Origin: Catenovulum adriaticum | Lineage (GTDB): Bacteria > Pseudomonadota > Gammaproteobacteria > Enterobacterales > Alteromonadaceae | DNA: 64,000 nucleotides | Direction of reading: 5' to 3' | NCBI RefSeq assembly: GCF_026725475.1 | Contig: NZ_CP109965.1 | Span: 1,054,001 to 1,118,000 of the forward strand | Part shown: positions 34,626 through 42,712 of the stretch, piece by piece | Position numbering within the stretch: the first letter of the stretch is position 1 | How the letters are laid out: every line of letters starts with the position of its first letter | The notes under the pieces: model-generated | The model's database searches: none | What the model was told of the DNA's origin: nothing | The model's input: only the letters and a program-made list of their open reading frames with translations | Made by a program: the position numbers and the translations under genes

Positions 34626-36641
34626 TTAAATTTTAAACTTCTGTACAGAGCTTAATAACTGTCCAGATAAGTGTGCAACTTCTTTGCTCGATTCAGAGGT
34701 TTGTGATGCGCCTTCTGCATTGCTTTCGACAATTTCGACAATTGACATGAGTTTTTGATTAATTTCTTCACTCACGGTGTTTTGTTCATTAGCAGAGCTG
34801 GATATTTCATAACTCTTCTGATTAGCTGTACTAATCGCGCTTGAAATATTTAATAGGGCGTCTGAGCATTGTTTGGCTAACCCAACGACTTCAATTGCTT
34901 GTTTTCGACTGCTTTGCATTACGCCAACCGCTTCTTCTGTTCCTTTTTGTAAGCCTTCAATCATGTTTTGGATTTCGCTGGTTGATTGCTGTGTTCGGCT
35001 TGCCAATGTTCTAACTTCGTCAGCAACAACAGCAAAACCTCTCCCATGCTCACCTGCTCGTGCTGCTTCAATGGCTGCGTTTAGGGCGAGTAGGTTAGTT
35101 TGTTCTGCAATGCTTCGAATTACATCTAATATGCCGCCAATCGCATCAGTGTTAGCACTTAATTGGTCAATTACGGTAGAAGCCGACTCAATTTTTTCTG
35201 CTAATTTTTCGATGGTTTCAGCGTTAGAATCTGAGATTCCTCGGACATTTTCAGCTTCAGATGTCACAATTTCAATTTGCTCTGAAGACTCTTGTGCAGA
35301 GCGGGCAACTAATTCAGAAGCGGCGCTCATTTGCATAGTTGCCGAGGCAATTTGGTCAACTTGTAGTTTTTGACGTTGGATTTCAGATGCCGTTTTAGTA
35401 GTGATTGTCGACATTTGCTCAGCAGCTGATGCAGTTTGAGTAGAGCTTGATGTAATTTCATTAATAACGTCTCTTAGTCCCTCTACAACCAAGTTACAGC
35501 TGCGTGCCAATTGACCTAATTCATCGTTACTGCTGTCGTCTAAGCGGGTGCTTAAGTCACCAATGGCAATGTTAGATAATGCTAAGTTAATACGCTCAAG
35601 TGGCTTAGTAATACTGCGCAATACTGTAATAGCAATAGCGATAGCGAGTGCTAATGAAATGCCTATTACGACAAAGGTTTTTATTTCTACTGAGGTAATG
35701 CTTTCTTGCATTTCTTGTTCTGAATTTTCAACAAAAGCTTCAGACGTGCTCGCAAGCGATTTTAAACTATTAGTCAGTTTAATTAAGCTTTCTTCTGAAT
35801 TTTGTAGGCTATTAGTCGTGAGCTCATTTGATGTTAGCTGGCTCTCTTTAGCGCTGAGTAACCCTGAGTTTGATGTAAAGGCATCAACAACTTGTTGTGC
35901 TGCATTAATAAATTCTTCAGCATACTCTTTAGCTTCTTCAGAGCTGTTAGGGTTATCGATAATAGTGGTATTTAATCGCTGGCTGCTATCCGTTAAATTA
36001 GAAAGATATGTATTAACGGCTGATTGGTAAGTGCTAAACATGGCAAGCGTTTTTACGTTAGCTACGTCGTATAAATAATTTAATAATACATCTAAAGTTG
36101 ATTCGCCTTCTTTGATAATTCGGCTAGCTTGGTCGTTCACGCCAGAATCCATTAAGTCGATAAGTTGTGATAAAGCGGTATCAGCAGCATCTTCAATATC
36201 CATTGATTTATCTTTAATAGAAGCTTCAGCCTCAATACTTGATTGACGGTGAGCAAATACATTACTGATTTCTTGTTTATACTGACTGGCAATATCGCCG
36301 AGTTTTGCGTGGCCTTGAATATCTAAAGCGTTTAATTTTGTTAGATATTGTTCAAAGCTTTGATCTTCGGTTTGGGTTTTGCTTTGAATTGAATTAAGTT
36401 CACTAAGTGAGGTTGCATGGTAGCCGCTTAAGCTTAATTTACTGATAGCGTATGTCACACTTTGCAACTCTGTGCTGCTTTGCTGCATTGGATAAGCTTG
36501 TTGGGTAATTTCTTTAGTCGAGCTTGCGATTTCTGAAATACTGGTTAATGAAGAGACTCCTATAAAAACTAATAATGCGGTGATAACGGTAAAGCCGAAG
36601 ATAATTTTGTTAGCGATAGTAAACTTCATAGATTCAATCAT
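34626..36641 (-). CDS. Methyl-accepting chemotaxis protein
   Basis: The 671-residue receptor has TM1 (about 11-32), a long helical periplasmic domain (33-315, Ser/Thr/Gln-rich, of the HBM/four-helix type), TM2 (about 320-342), HAMP (343-396) and a cytoplasmic signalling domain with the invariant hairpin EQTNLLALNAAIEAARAGEH and GRGFAVVADEVRTLA. It lacks a C-terminal NWETF-type pentapeptide. The ligand cannot be told from sequence. No che genes are adjacent. Start at ATG 36641; an ATG four codons later is equally possible. Confidence 0.93.
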   Translation of the reverse strand: MIESMKFTIANKIIFGFTVITALLVFIGVSSLTSISEIASSTKEITQQAYPMQQSSTELQSVTYAISKLSLSGYHATSLSELNSIQSKTQTEDQSFEQYLTKLNALDIQGHAKLGDIASQYKQEISNVFAHRQSSIEAEASIKDKSMDIEDAADTALSQLIDLMDSGVNDQASRIIKEGESTLDVLLNYLYDVANVKTLAMFSTYQSAVNTYLSNLTDSSQRLNTTIIDNPNSSEEAKEYAEEFINAAQQVVDAFTSNSGLLSAKESQLTSNELTTNSLQNSEESLIKLTNSLKSLASTSEAFVENSEQEMQESITSVEIKTFVVIGISLALAIAIAITVLRSITKPLERINLALSNIAIGDLSTRLDDSSNDELGQLARSCNLVVEGLRDVINEITSSSTQTASAAEQMSTITTKTASEIQRQKLQVDQIASATMQMSAASELVARSAQESSEQIEIVTSEAENVRGISDSNAETIEKLAEKIESASTVIDQLSANTDAIGGILDVIRSIAEQTNLLALNAAIEAARAGEHGRGFAVVADEVRTLASRTQQSTSEIQNMIEGLQKGTEEAVGVMQSSRKQAIEVVGLAKQCSDALLNISSAISTANQKSYEISSSANEQNTVSEEINQKLMSIVEIVESNAEGASQTSESSKEVAHLSGQLLSSVQKFKI

Positions 36642-37001
36642 TTAATGTTTTGTGACCAGGCGCTCAAAACTGAAGGTCGGTCAAATATTACGACAAGTAT
36701 ATATTTAATATACATTAGAAATGTAGTATGACAATAAAGTATAAGCCTGTAAAGATAAAAACAACTCAATAACATCTGCAATACATGTACTAAGTTAATC
36801 TGTTTTATTTTTAGCGAGACTTGGTTAACCTCGGTATATTGCAAATTGAAGTTAGTTTAACTGTCTGTTTTAATTGTTATTTTTGTTTTTCTCTGTTTGT
36901 TAAATCTGTATAGGTTAATTGCAAAAAAATTGTCATGAATAAATTTTTTAGTTAGATTTTTGTAAAATATAATGAGGTTTTTTTGAATTTAGTCCATTGA
37001 A
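36642..37001. other. AT-rich spacer
   Basis: This 360-bp region between the chemoreceptor start and the end of the TPR lipoprotein gene shows no gene or strong hairpin; it should contain the chemoreceptor promoter. Confidence 0.5.
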
Positions 37002-38087
37002 TTAGTGAAATTTTTGAGGTGATAATTGGTAGTGGAGTTGTTCGGTATCGTTACTAACGTAAATACTAGATGGGTCAATTAAATTTGGACTTAACTGATT
37101 TGCACGTTTGATATACCTAATAGCGTTTTGCATATCACCTTCAATCAATGCGCGTTCAGCTAATGATTTTATATAATGAGGATTATCAGCATATAGTGTA
37201 TGAATGCTTTTTTTAACGGATCGTTTAAGCTCAAACTGCTGAGTATTATGATATAAATTTTGTAAGTTTATTAAAACACTGTAGTTTTTAGGATCCAATT
37301 TAATTGCATATTTTAGAATAGACTCGGATAATTCATATTGCTCAATGCGATTTAATAACGCACCCATATTGTTCCAGATGTCTGATTGATTAGGTGCTAA
37401 CAAAATAGCTTGTCGGTAATAATAATAAGCCAAATCCAGCTCATTTTTAATTAACGCTTCGGATGCGACATTATTTAAATACATGGCTTTTGCTAATTGG
37501 TCATTTAAGATAACACCTATATTTTTCGAATCATAAGATTTTTCATTAAAATCGACAATAACGGAAACTCGACGGGTTTTGTGCATAAGTGTATTGATGT
37601 GTGATAGCTTTGCTAACAACCCATTGTGAGAATACCAAGCGGGTTTTGCTGAGCTTTCCCTGAATTGACTTTTTAAACCTGCTGCACGGCCTAAAGCAAC
37701 CATCATCGCCGTTAATGATAAGCAATTCCCTCGCTTTTTGGCAAAAGTGTCACCCGCATTTAAAGTGGTGAACATATCGTAATCAATAATATAGTTTTTC
37801 TGATAAAACAAAGTATTATATATCTTTGTTACTTTTTTATCTGGGCTGAGCATTGTTAAATTTAGTGAATCAACAAAAGCTTGCATTTGTGGTGTCACCG
37901 TTAAAAAATGAGCTTCGTTAACTGGGGAGTCAGGTAAATTTAATTGAGCAATGGTTATAGGTAAATTTGGTTTTCGTTGTCGGGTAATTAAATGTTCAGG
38001 CATTAAACTACAGGCGGGGATTAACATAACTATCATGCTTAGTATAATTGAAAACCGCTTTCTGACTGTTAATAAACAAGCGTGCAT
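37002..38087 (-). CDS. Lipoprotein with transglutaminase-like and TPR domains
   Basis: The 361-residue protein has a lipoprotein signal (MIVMLIPAC, Cys 26). Residues 70-190 look like a transglutaminase-like fold: KKRGNCLSLTAMMVALGRAAG carries the candidate catalytic Cys, and SHINTLM...VIVDFN could supply the His and Asp. Residues 210-345 hold three or four TPR repeats (AYYYYRQAILLAPNQSDIWNN, SESILKYAIKLDPKNYSVL, AIRYIKRANQLSPNL). This architecture suggests a periplasmic peptide-bond enzyme or scaffold. Single gene; function unknown. Confidence 0.75.
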   Translation of the reverse strand: MHACLLTVRKRFSIILSMIVMLIPACSLMPEHLITRQRKPNLPITIAQLNLPDSPVNEAHFLTVTPQMQAFVDSLNLTMLSPDKKVTKIYNTLFYQKNYIIDYDMFTTLNAGDTFAKKRGNCLSLTAMMVALGRAAGLKSQFRESSAKPAWYSHNGLLAKLSHINTLMHKTRRVSVIVDFNEKSYDSKNIGVILNDQLAKAMYLNNVASEALIKNELDLAYYYYRQAILLAPNQSDIWNNMGALLNRIEQYELSESILKYAIKLDPKNYSVLINLQNLYHNTQQFELKRSVKKSIHTLYADNPHYIKSLAERALIEGDMQNAIRYIKRANQLSPNLIDPSSIYVSNDTEQLHYQLSPQKFH

Positions 38088-38592
38088 TACAACCTCAGAG
38101 TGTTCACTGAATCATACTCATTAGTATAGTATTTAGCCTCAATATGAGTGGATTAGTAGCCGATTTTGAAGCTTTTTTAAATTCTATTTCTTTGCTCTAT
38201 GTTTCGAAATGTGGACACGATCAAGCTAGTTTAATTAATATGAAATGATAAATTCCAATGCTTAAATGGAACTGAGATCGATTATTATTTGGTTTGGTAT
38301 AATTCGGTTGGGTATTTAGCAACTTTAAGTTGACAAGCTGGCGTGCTAGAAAGCGTATGCGAAGCTAATGGTAAAATTATTAGTAAGTCAATGTACAAAC
38401 ATTACAAGATGCTACTAAATAGGTAATAGGTGAGGCTAATAATTAAAAAGCTAACCCTAAAAATATGCATACCTATTGCTAAATTTATATTTCAGCAAAC
38501 TTTTATTTGTTTGCTTTTGTATAGTAAGCATGAACCCGCATGCTTACTATATTTATTGCATTATCAAAGTATTGATAAATTGCTATTTGTAT
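38088..38592. other. 505-bp intergenic region
   Basis: Between the divergent-side start of the TPR lipoprotein gene and the end of dkgB. The only clear structure is the 13-bp hairpin at 38519-38552. No credible gene. Confidence 0.5.
38519..38552. repeat. Perfect 13-bp inverted repeat downstream of dkgB
   Basis: TATAGTAAGCATG (38520-38532) and its exact complement (38539-38551) flank a 6-nt AACCCG loop, with a further G.T pair. It lies about 40 nt after the dkgB stop on the minus strand. There is no T-run, so it is a stabilising 3' hairpin or a weak terminator rather than a standard one. Confidence 0.55.
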
Positions 38593-39408
38593 TTATTCAT
38601 CCCAATCTGGCGCAAAATCTGGGGTGGCTTGACGTTCACTGCGATCAAGCGCGTCAATGCGATCAATATCCTCTTTATCTAATTTAACTGAATCATCAAA
38701 ATTATCTTTTAGGTTTTCACGTTTAGTTGAAGAAGGGATTGTGGTCATTCCATTGGCATTAACCCAAGCTAAAATAACTTGTGCTGGCGTTGCTTTATGT
38801 TTGTTTGCTATATCAATAACAACGTCATCTTTTAAAGCTTTGCCCACCGCAAATGGCATGTAAGCTGTTACATGAATATCATGTTGCTGACAAAATGAAC
38901 GCATTTTAGTGTTTGTTAAGTAAGGATGAACCTCAATTTGATTAGTGAAAATTTCTCGGCTATCCAATGTTTGCATCGCTTCTTTTAGATTCGCAATGGT
39001 AAAATTAGAAACCCCAATATGCTTTGTCAGTCCCTGATTTTTTGCTTTTTTGAGTTCGGTTAAGTATTCACTCATCGAGTCGCCAGTTGTTGAGGCAGGC
39101 CAGTGAATCAATAACAAATCCACTCGGTCAACTTGTAATTTATCTAAGCTCTCTTTTACGCTCTTAATAAAATTCTTTTTATTAAGATTATCGTTCCATA
39201 CTTTAGTGGTGATAAATAATTCGTCACGAGGTATATTGCTGTCTTTAATTGCCTCGCCAATTTGTTTTTCATTACCATATATTTGTGCAGTATCAATATG
39301 TCTAAATCCAACTTCTAGGGCCATACGAACTGAGTTATATGCTGTTTTACCTTCTAAGCGGAAGGTCCCCATACCTAAATCTGGCATTTCAATCACGTGC
39401 ATTGTCAT
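38593..39408 (-). CDS. dkgB: Aldo/keto reductase, DkgB-like
   Basis: The 271-residue NADPH-dependent oxidoreductase shows the AKR motifs GMGTFRL, GFRHIDTAQIYGNE (Asp and catalytic Tyr), TTKVW (Lys), LLLIHWP (His), IGVSNFTI and the NADP-binding IPSSTKRENLKDN. It follows E. coli DkgB closely over the whole length. It reduces 2,5-diketo-gluconate, methylglyoxal and other carbonyls. I start it at ATG 39408, behind AAAGGAG, not at the far upstream end of the open frame. Confidence 0.88.
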   Translation of the reverse strand: MTMHVIEMPDLGMGTFRLEGKTAYNSVRMALEVGFRHIDTAQIYGNEKQIGEAIKDSNIPRDELFITTKVWNDNLNKKNFIKSVKESLDKLQVDRVDLLLIHWPASTTGDSMSEYLTELKKAKNQGLTKHIGVSNFTIANLKEAMQTLDSREIFTNQIEVHPYLTNTKMRSFCQQHDIHVTAYMPFAVGKALKDDVVIDIANKHKATPAQVILAWVNANGMTTIPSSTKRENLKDNFDDSVKLDKEDIDRIDALDRSERQATPDFAPDWDE

Positions 39409-39655
39409 AACGGCTCCTTTTTTCGTACTATGAATGTTGCTGTAATATAAGACTGAGGGTCTAAATTGAATTTTCAAGTTAAGTAACAAAAAAGGATTAT
39501 AAAATGTGAATGAATAGCCAAGTGTATGCTCAAAAAATGCAGTTAGATAGGCTAGGCTTTTACCGCACATGCTATTTTATTTATTACGAAAAAATGAGAA
39601 AAAATATAAATTGAGTGGTAACTTTATTTTAGTTAATTAAAACGGTGGGCTTGAG

Positions 39656-39778
39656 ATGGAAATTAATTTGTGGGGATTTTTGAGTATTTGCGTCATTTTT
39701 GGTGGTTCAATTGCAATTTTAAGTATGTACTTTAGTTATAAAAAAGCGATGAAAAAACTGGATAATAAAGCTGACTAA
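39656..39778 (+). CDS. Small membrane protein (40 aa)
   Basis: ATG 39656 to TAA 39778 encodes 40 residues: a hydrophobic helix (residues 5-26, LWGFLSICVIFGGSIAILSMY) and a basic tail (YKKAMKKLDNKAD). The positively charged C-terminus suggests N-out/C-in insertion. The layout recalls the N-terminus of PspB-like proteins but is too short to assign. GGTGG lies 8 nt upstream. A terminator follows at once. Confidence 0.55.
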   Translation: MEINLWGFLSICVIFGGSIAILSMYFSYKKAMKKLDNKAD

Positions 39779-39789
39779 ATTGATGTAAA

Positions 39790-39822
39790 CAAAAAGGCCG
39801 TTATTAATGCAACGGCCTTTGT
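39790..39822. terminator. Bidirectional terminator between small ORF and ibpA
   Basis: AAAGGCCGTT (39793-39802) pairs perfectly with AACGGCCTTT (39811-39820). A-runs upstream provide U-runs for minus-strand transcripts from ibpA, and TTTG follows on the plus strand. Confidence 0.82.
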
Positions 39823-39841
39823 CGGGTTTATTCAGTCAAGA

Positions 39842-40303
39842 TTATTTGTTTTCTAAATAATCTTGCGATTGTTTAACGCCAATTGGAATTGACTTTGGTT
39901 TTAGAGCTTCAGGCACTTCGCGATATAAATCAATATGCAGTAGCCCTTGTTCAAGTTCAGCACCACTTACTTTAATGTGGTCGCTAAGTTGAAACTTGCG
40001 TTCAAAATTTCGAGCTGATATACCTTTGTAGATAAATTGTTTTTTACCGTCGTTTTCATCATCTGCTTTTGCTTTTTGGCCAGTGACGGTTAAGGTATTA
40101 TTTTCAAGGTTTATATCTAGCTCTTCTTCAGCAAACCCAGCCACCGCTAAAGTAATTCGGTATTTATCTTCATCGGTTAATTCGATATTGTATGGTGGGT
40201 AACCGGCTGATTTATCGCTACGAGCTGCATCATCCATCATGTTAGCTAGATGATCAAAACCAATAAATGAACGGTATAATGGAGTGAAATCAAAAGTTTT
40301 CAT
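39842..40303 (-). CDS. ibpA: Small heat-shock protein, IbpA-like (Hsp20)
   Basis: The 153-residue holdase binds unfolding proteins and inclusion bodies. MKTFDFTPLYRSFIGFDHL matches the IbpA start; the alpha-crystallin domain covers about residues 32-130 (YNIELTDEDKYRITLAVAGF, ISARNFERKFQL), with the C-terminal IPI motif (KSIPIGV) for oligomer contacts. I start it at ATG 40303, 8 nt after GAGG; upstream in-frame starts would lie on top of the Shine-Dalgarno. Expression is probably controlled by the RNA thermometer directly upstream. Confidence 0.92.
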   Translation of the reverse strand: MKTFDFTPLYRSFIGFDHLANMMDDAARSDKSAGYPPYNIELTDEDKYRITLAVAGFAEEELDINLENNTLTVTGQKAKADDENDGKKQFIYKGISARNFERKFQLSDHIKVSGAELEQGLLHIDLYREVPEALKPKSIPIGVKQSQDYLENK

Positions 40304-40370
40304 ATTCATATCCTCACGATTAAGCAATATGTAACGCGTTATTAGCGTTTAAATTTAAATTGTATGCCAC
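40304..40370 (-). promoter_or_regulatory. ROSE-type RNA thermometer in the ibpA 5' leader
   Basis: On the minus strand CAUAUUGCU (40331-40323) can pair with AGGAUAUG (40314-40307): five A-U/C-G pairs, a U.G pair, an unpaired G, then C-G and U-A, closing an 8-nt loop. The AGGA in the right arm is the ibpA Shine-Dalgarno. UUGCU facing AGGA with a bulged G is the hallmark of ROSE elements, which melt on heat shock. A second hairpin just upstream (GCCA-G-CCC with GGG-TGGC, about 40366-40384) fits the multi-hairpin layout. Confidence 0.75.
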
Positions 40371-40452
40371 CCTATTGGGCTGGCGGTTTAGGCCCGCTAT
40401 CGGCGCCTATAAAAGATATAAGGTTTGCCTATTTTGTTTTCAAGGTTTTTTT

Positions 40453-41253
40453 ATGATTTTTTTTGATAGCCACTGTCATTTAGATTTATTAGCTGAAAAA
40501 CTCGATTTACTTCAAGAGCTTAATAAATGCAAAAAAAGCAAAGTTAAGCGAATATTAATGCCCGGTGTTAAAAAAGATAATTGGGGTAAGCTTAAGAACA
40601 TTCAACAAGTTTATTCAAGTTCGGCTTGTAAATTAGATTATGCATTAGGTTTACATCCGTACTTTATGCCTCAGCATCAATTTGAAGCTGATTTATCTGA
40701 ATTAGAATCGAGCTTAGCAGGTGATTCAAACTGTATTGCCGTTGGTGAGATAGGCTTGGATTTTTCATTGCCTGATACAGGTGCCTCAGCGCACCAGAAT
40801 CAAATTTCACTTTTTTATCAACAGCTAAAATTGGCCAAGCAAGCAAAATTAGCCGTAATTATCCATCATCGAAAAAGCATAGATAAAATTAGTCATTTCG
40901 TTAAGCAAGCGCATTTTGATTACGGTGGCGTTGTGCATGCGTTCTCTGGTAGCGAGCAACAGGCCAAAAAGTTAATTGATTTAGGATTTAAGTTAGGTAT
41001 AGGCGGCACTATTACTTATCCCAGAGCCAAAAAGACAAGGCAGGCTATCGCTAATGTAGATGCCGAACACTTGTTATTAGAAACCGATGCACCAGATATG
41101 CCTATTAACGGCAGGCAAGGGCAAGTCAATTCACCTGTTTTTATTATCGAAACTTTTAATGAGCTGGCTCGGCTTAAAAAAATAGATAAAACAGAGTTAA
41201 GCGATAAATTATGGCAAAATACTTTTGATTGCTTTGCGCGTTTAGGTAGCTAA
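40453..41253 (+). CDS. yjjV: TatD-family metal-dependent hydrolase, YjjV-like
   Basis: The 266-residue protein has the TatD metal motifs FFDSHCHLDLL (HxH), VGEIGLDF (Glu), VIIHHRKS (His), HAFSGS (His) and LLETDAPDMP (Asp). The GTITYPRAKKTRQ and NGRQGQVNSP blocks match E. coli YjjV. These proteins are metal-dependent deoxyribonucleases or hydrolases. I start it at ATG 40453, since the residues before it have no family match and AAGG is about 8 nt upstream. It is divergent from ibpA. Confidence 0.9.
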   Translation: MIFFDSHCHLDLLAEKLDLLQELNKCKKSKVKRILMPGVKKDNWGKLKNIQQVYSSSACKLDYALGLHPYFMPQHQFEADLSELESSLAGDSNCIAVGEIGLDFSLPDTGASAHQNQISLFYQQLKLAKQAKLAVIIHHRKSIDKISHFVKQAHFDYGGVVHAFSGSEQQAKKLIDLGFKLGIGGTITYPRAKKTRQAIANVDAEHLLLETDAPDMPINGRQGQVNSPVFIIETFNELARLKKIDKTELSDKLWQNTFDCFARLGS

Positions 41254-41749
41254 ATCACGTTATTTTTGTATAGCCGAAAACAAATTTTTTGTCTCCGTTC
41301 AAATTATAAATAAAGATAAATACGCTCTCTAGATTCAATTAAGCAGTTACTTTGGTCGCGCGGTGACGGTATTTTAATTAAGCTTGGGTTAATTATTAAT
41401 TATAAAGTGAGCAAAGCTGTGATTAATTATTTTAATCGTTTAAAGTGTTTATCTATTTGAATATAAAATACAAAATATATGTGTTGGCTGTAGTTGTTAC
41501 CTTATTTGGGTAAAAAATCTTCTTAGTCTAAACTGAGTGTTAAGGTTGTATACCCGTGAAGCTCCCGAAGGGCTGGGTTAAAAATGCCAGATACTGCGTC
41601 AAATTATTTTGATGTACGAGCGCATGGATGCGGGAGGTAGAATAACGCAGGAGCAGTTATCGAGAATGATTATATCGACAACAATTTGCCTTGCCTCAAG
41701 CATTTTTTCTCTGGCTGAAATCAGTATCTTGAAGCAATACGGGTATATA
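41254..41749. other. Intergenic region with repeat-like segment near 41550-41690
   Basis: The first 290 bp are AT-rich with no gene. From about 41555 the base composition rises and short palindromes appear (TCAAA-TTAT-TTTGA; CGCAT overlapping ATGCG; GGAGGT and GCAGGAGCAG). It looks like an intergenic repeat remnant; an open plus-strand frame from 41609 runs through it into the small ORF below. Confidence 0.4.
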
Positions 41750-41869
41750 ATGAAAGAGCAGCTTAAAAAATTACTATGGCCTAAATGTCCTACTTGCAGA
41801 AAATGGCGACTCATTATTTTATGGGGCATCATTATGATGTTTTATGTTTTGTACGATATAGGTATATAG
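41750..41869 (+). CDS. Possible 39-aa membrane protein with CPTC motif
   Basis: From ATG 41750 the product starts MKEQLKKLLWPKCPTCRKWR (basic, with a CPTC pair) and ends in a hydrophobic helix (LIILWGIIMMFYVLYDI). The frame is open back to 41609, but the upstream part overlaps the repeat-like segment and has no protein-like character. The ribosome binding site is weak. The DUF2982 gene follows 45 bp later. Low confidence. Confidence 0.35.
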   Translation: MKEQLKKLLWPKCPTCRKWRLIILWGIIMMFYVLYDIGI

Positions 41870-41914
41870 CGCGTTTGCGCTTTTCAATAACATATTTGTT
41901 GTAGGTTGTGATTT

Positions 41915-42625
41915 ATGTCAAGCAATATTGAAACTCAATATATTCGGTCAATCACTAAACACAAAGGTTATAGTTTAGGAGTGTTTAGTGGCTTAGCTTT
42001 TGTTGGTTTTGCGATTCTTTATTCAGTATTTTCTGAAGACGCGCAACTGCCGTTAATTTTTTTAATGACAGCCTGCATTGTTGGTTTAGTGATTGCCATT
42101 TGTAAGATACAAGAGCCCGACTATAGTTTTATGCTGAATAACCAAGGTTTGTTGTATCATCATAAACGTGGCTTTTTATTAATTGAATGGGATAATATTC
42201 AAGGCTTTGGTATTCCAACTATTCACAAAGGACTCGACTTACAAGAATTGTCTTTTGTTGGGGTTAAATTAAAGCAACCTGAATCTATTTTACCAGCCAT
42301 TAGTTTACGCTTAATTTCACATTTGTTAATTGAACAGAGGGCGACTTTTCATCAATATGTTCGCCAAAATGAAATTAATTTAAGCCAAAGTGCCTCTGAA
42401 TTATCTTTAAATACAGAGCCATTTAAAGCAAAAAGCGGTTATATTTATAAAGGTTTAAGAGGAATGTTTGCACATAGAATGCAATATTTTAGGCGTTACA
42501 GTGGTTATGATATTTTAATTCCTGCTACTGCATTTGACCGCCCAGTGGAAGAGTTTATTGGTTTATTGCGAAAACACCATACAGCTAATTTACAAGCGCA
42601 AACCCAAGCTGAAAATAGCCAATAA
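41915..42625 (+). CDS. DUF2982-like membrane protein
   Basis: The 236-residue protein has two adjacent N-terminal helices (about 20-37 and 44-63) and a cytoplasmic domain with a PH-like character (YSFMLNNQGLLYHHKRGFLLIEWDNIQGFGIP). It resembles the DUF2982 family found in Shewanella and relatives. The function is unknown. It lies 87 bp upstream of the FapA-like gene on the same strand. Confidence 0.65.
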   Translation: MSSNIETQYIRSITKHKGYSLGVFSGLAFVGFAILYSVFSEDAQLPLIFLMTACIVGLVIAICKIQEPDYSFMLNNQGLLYHHKRGFLLIEWDNIQGFGIPTIHKGLDLQELSFVGVKLKQPESILPAISLRLISHLLIEQRATFHQYVRQNEINLSQSASELSLNTEPFKAKSGYIYKGLRGMFAHRMQYFRRYSGYDILIPATAFDRPVEEFIGLLRKHHTANLQAQTQAENSQ

Positions 42626-42712
42626 GTTTGTCTAGATTTAATTCGTTAGGTTGTGGTATGTTGTTAACACGTTAATTACATTTTTTATTCGTTGTAGCCT
42701 GTAGGTTGGTAT

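Noticed and set aside
35548..36030. 160-codon open frame antisense to the chemoreceptor
   Set aside because: Ser-rich shadow of the receptor's periplasmic domain; no independent support.
38430..38687. Plus-strand open frames overlapping the end of dkgB
   Set aside because: They run into dkgB in antisense and contain the 13-bp hairpin; the composition is not protein-like.
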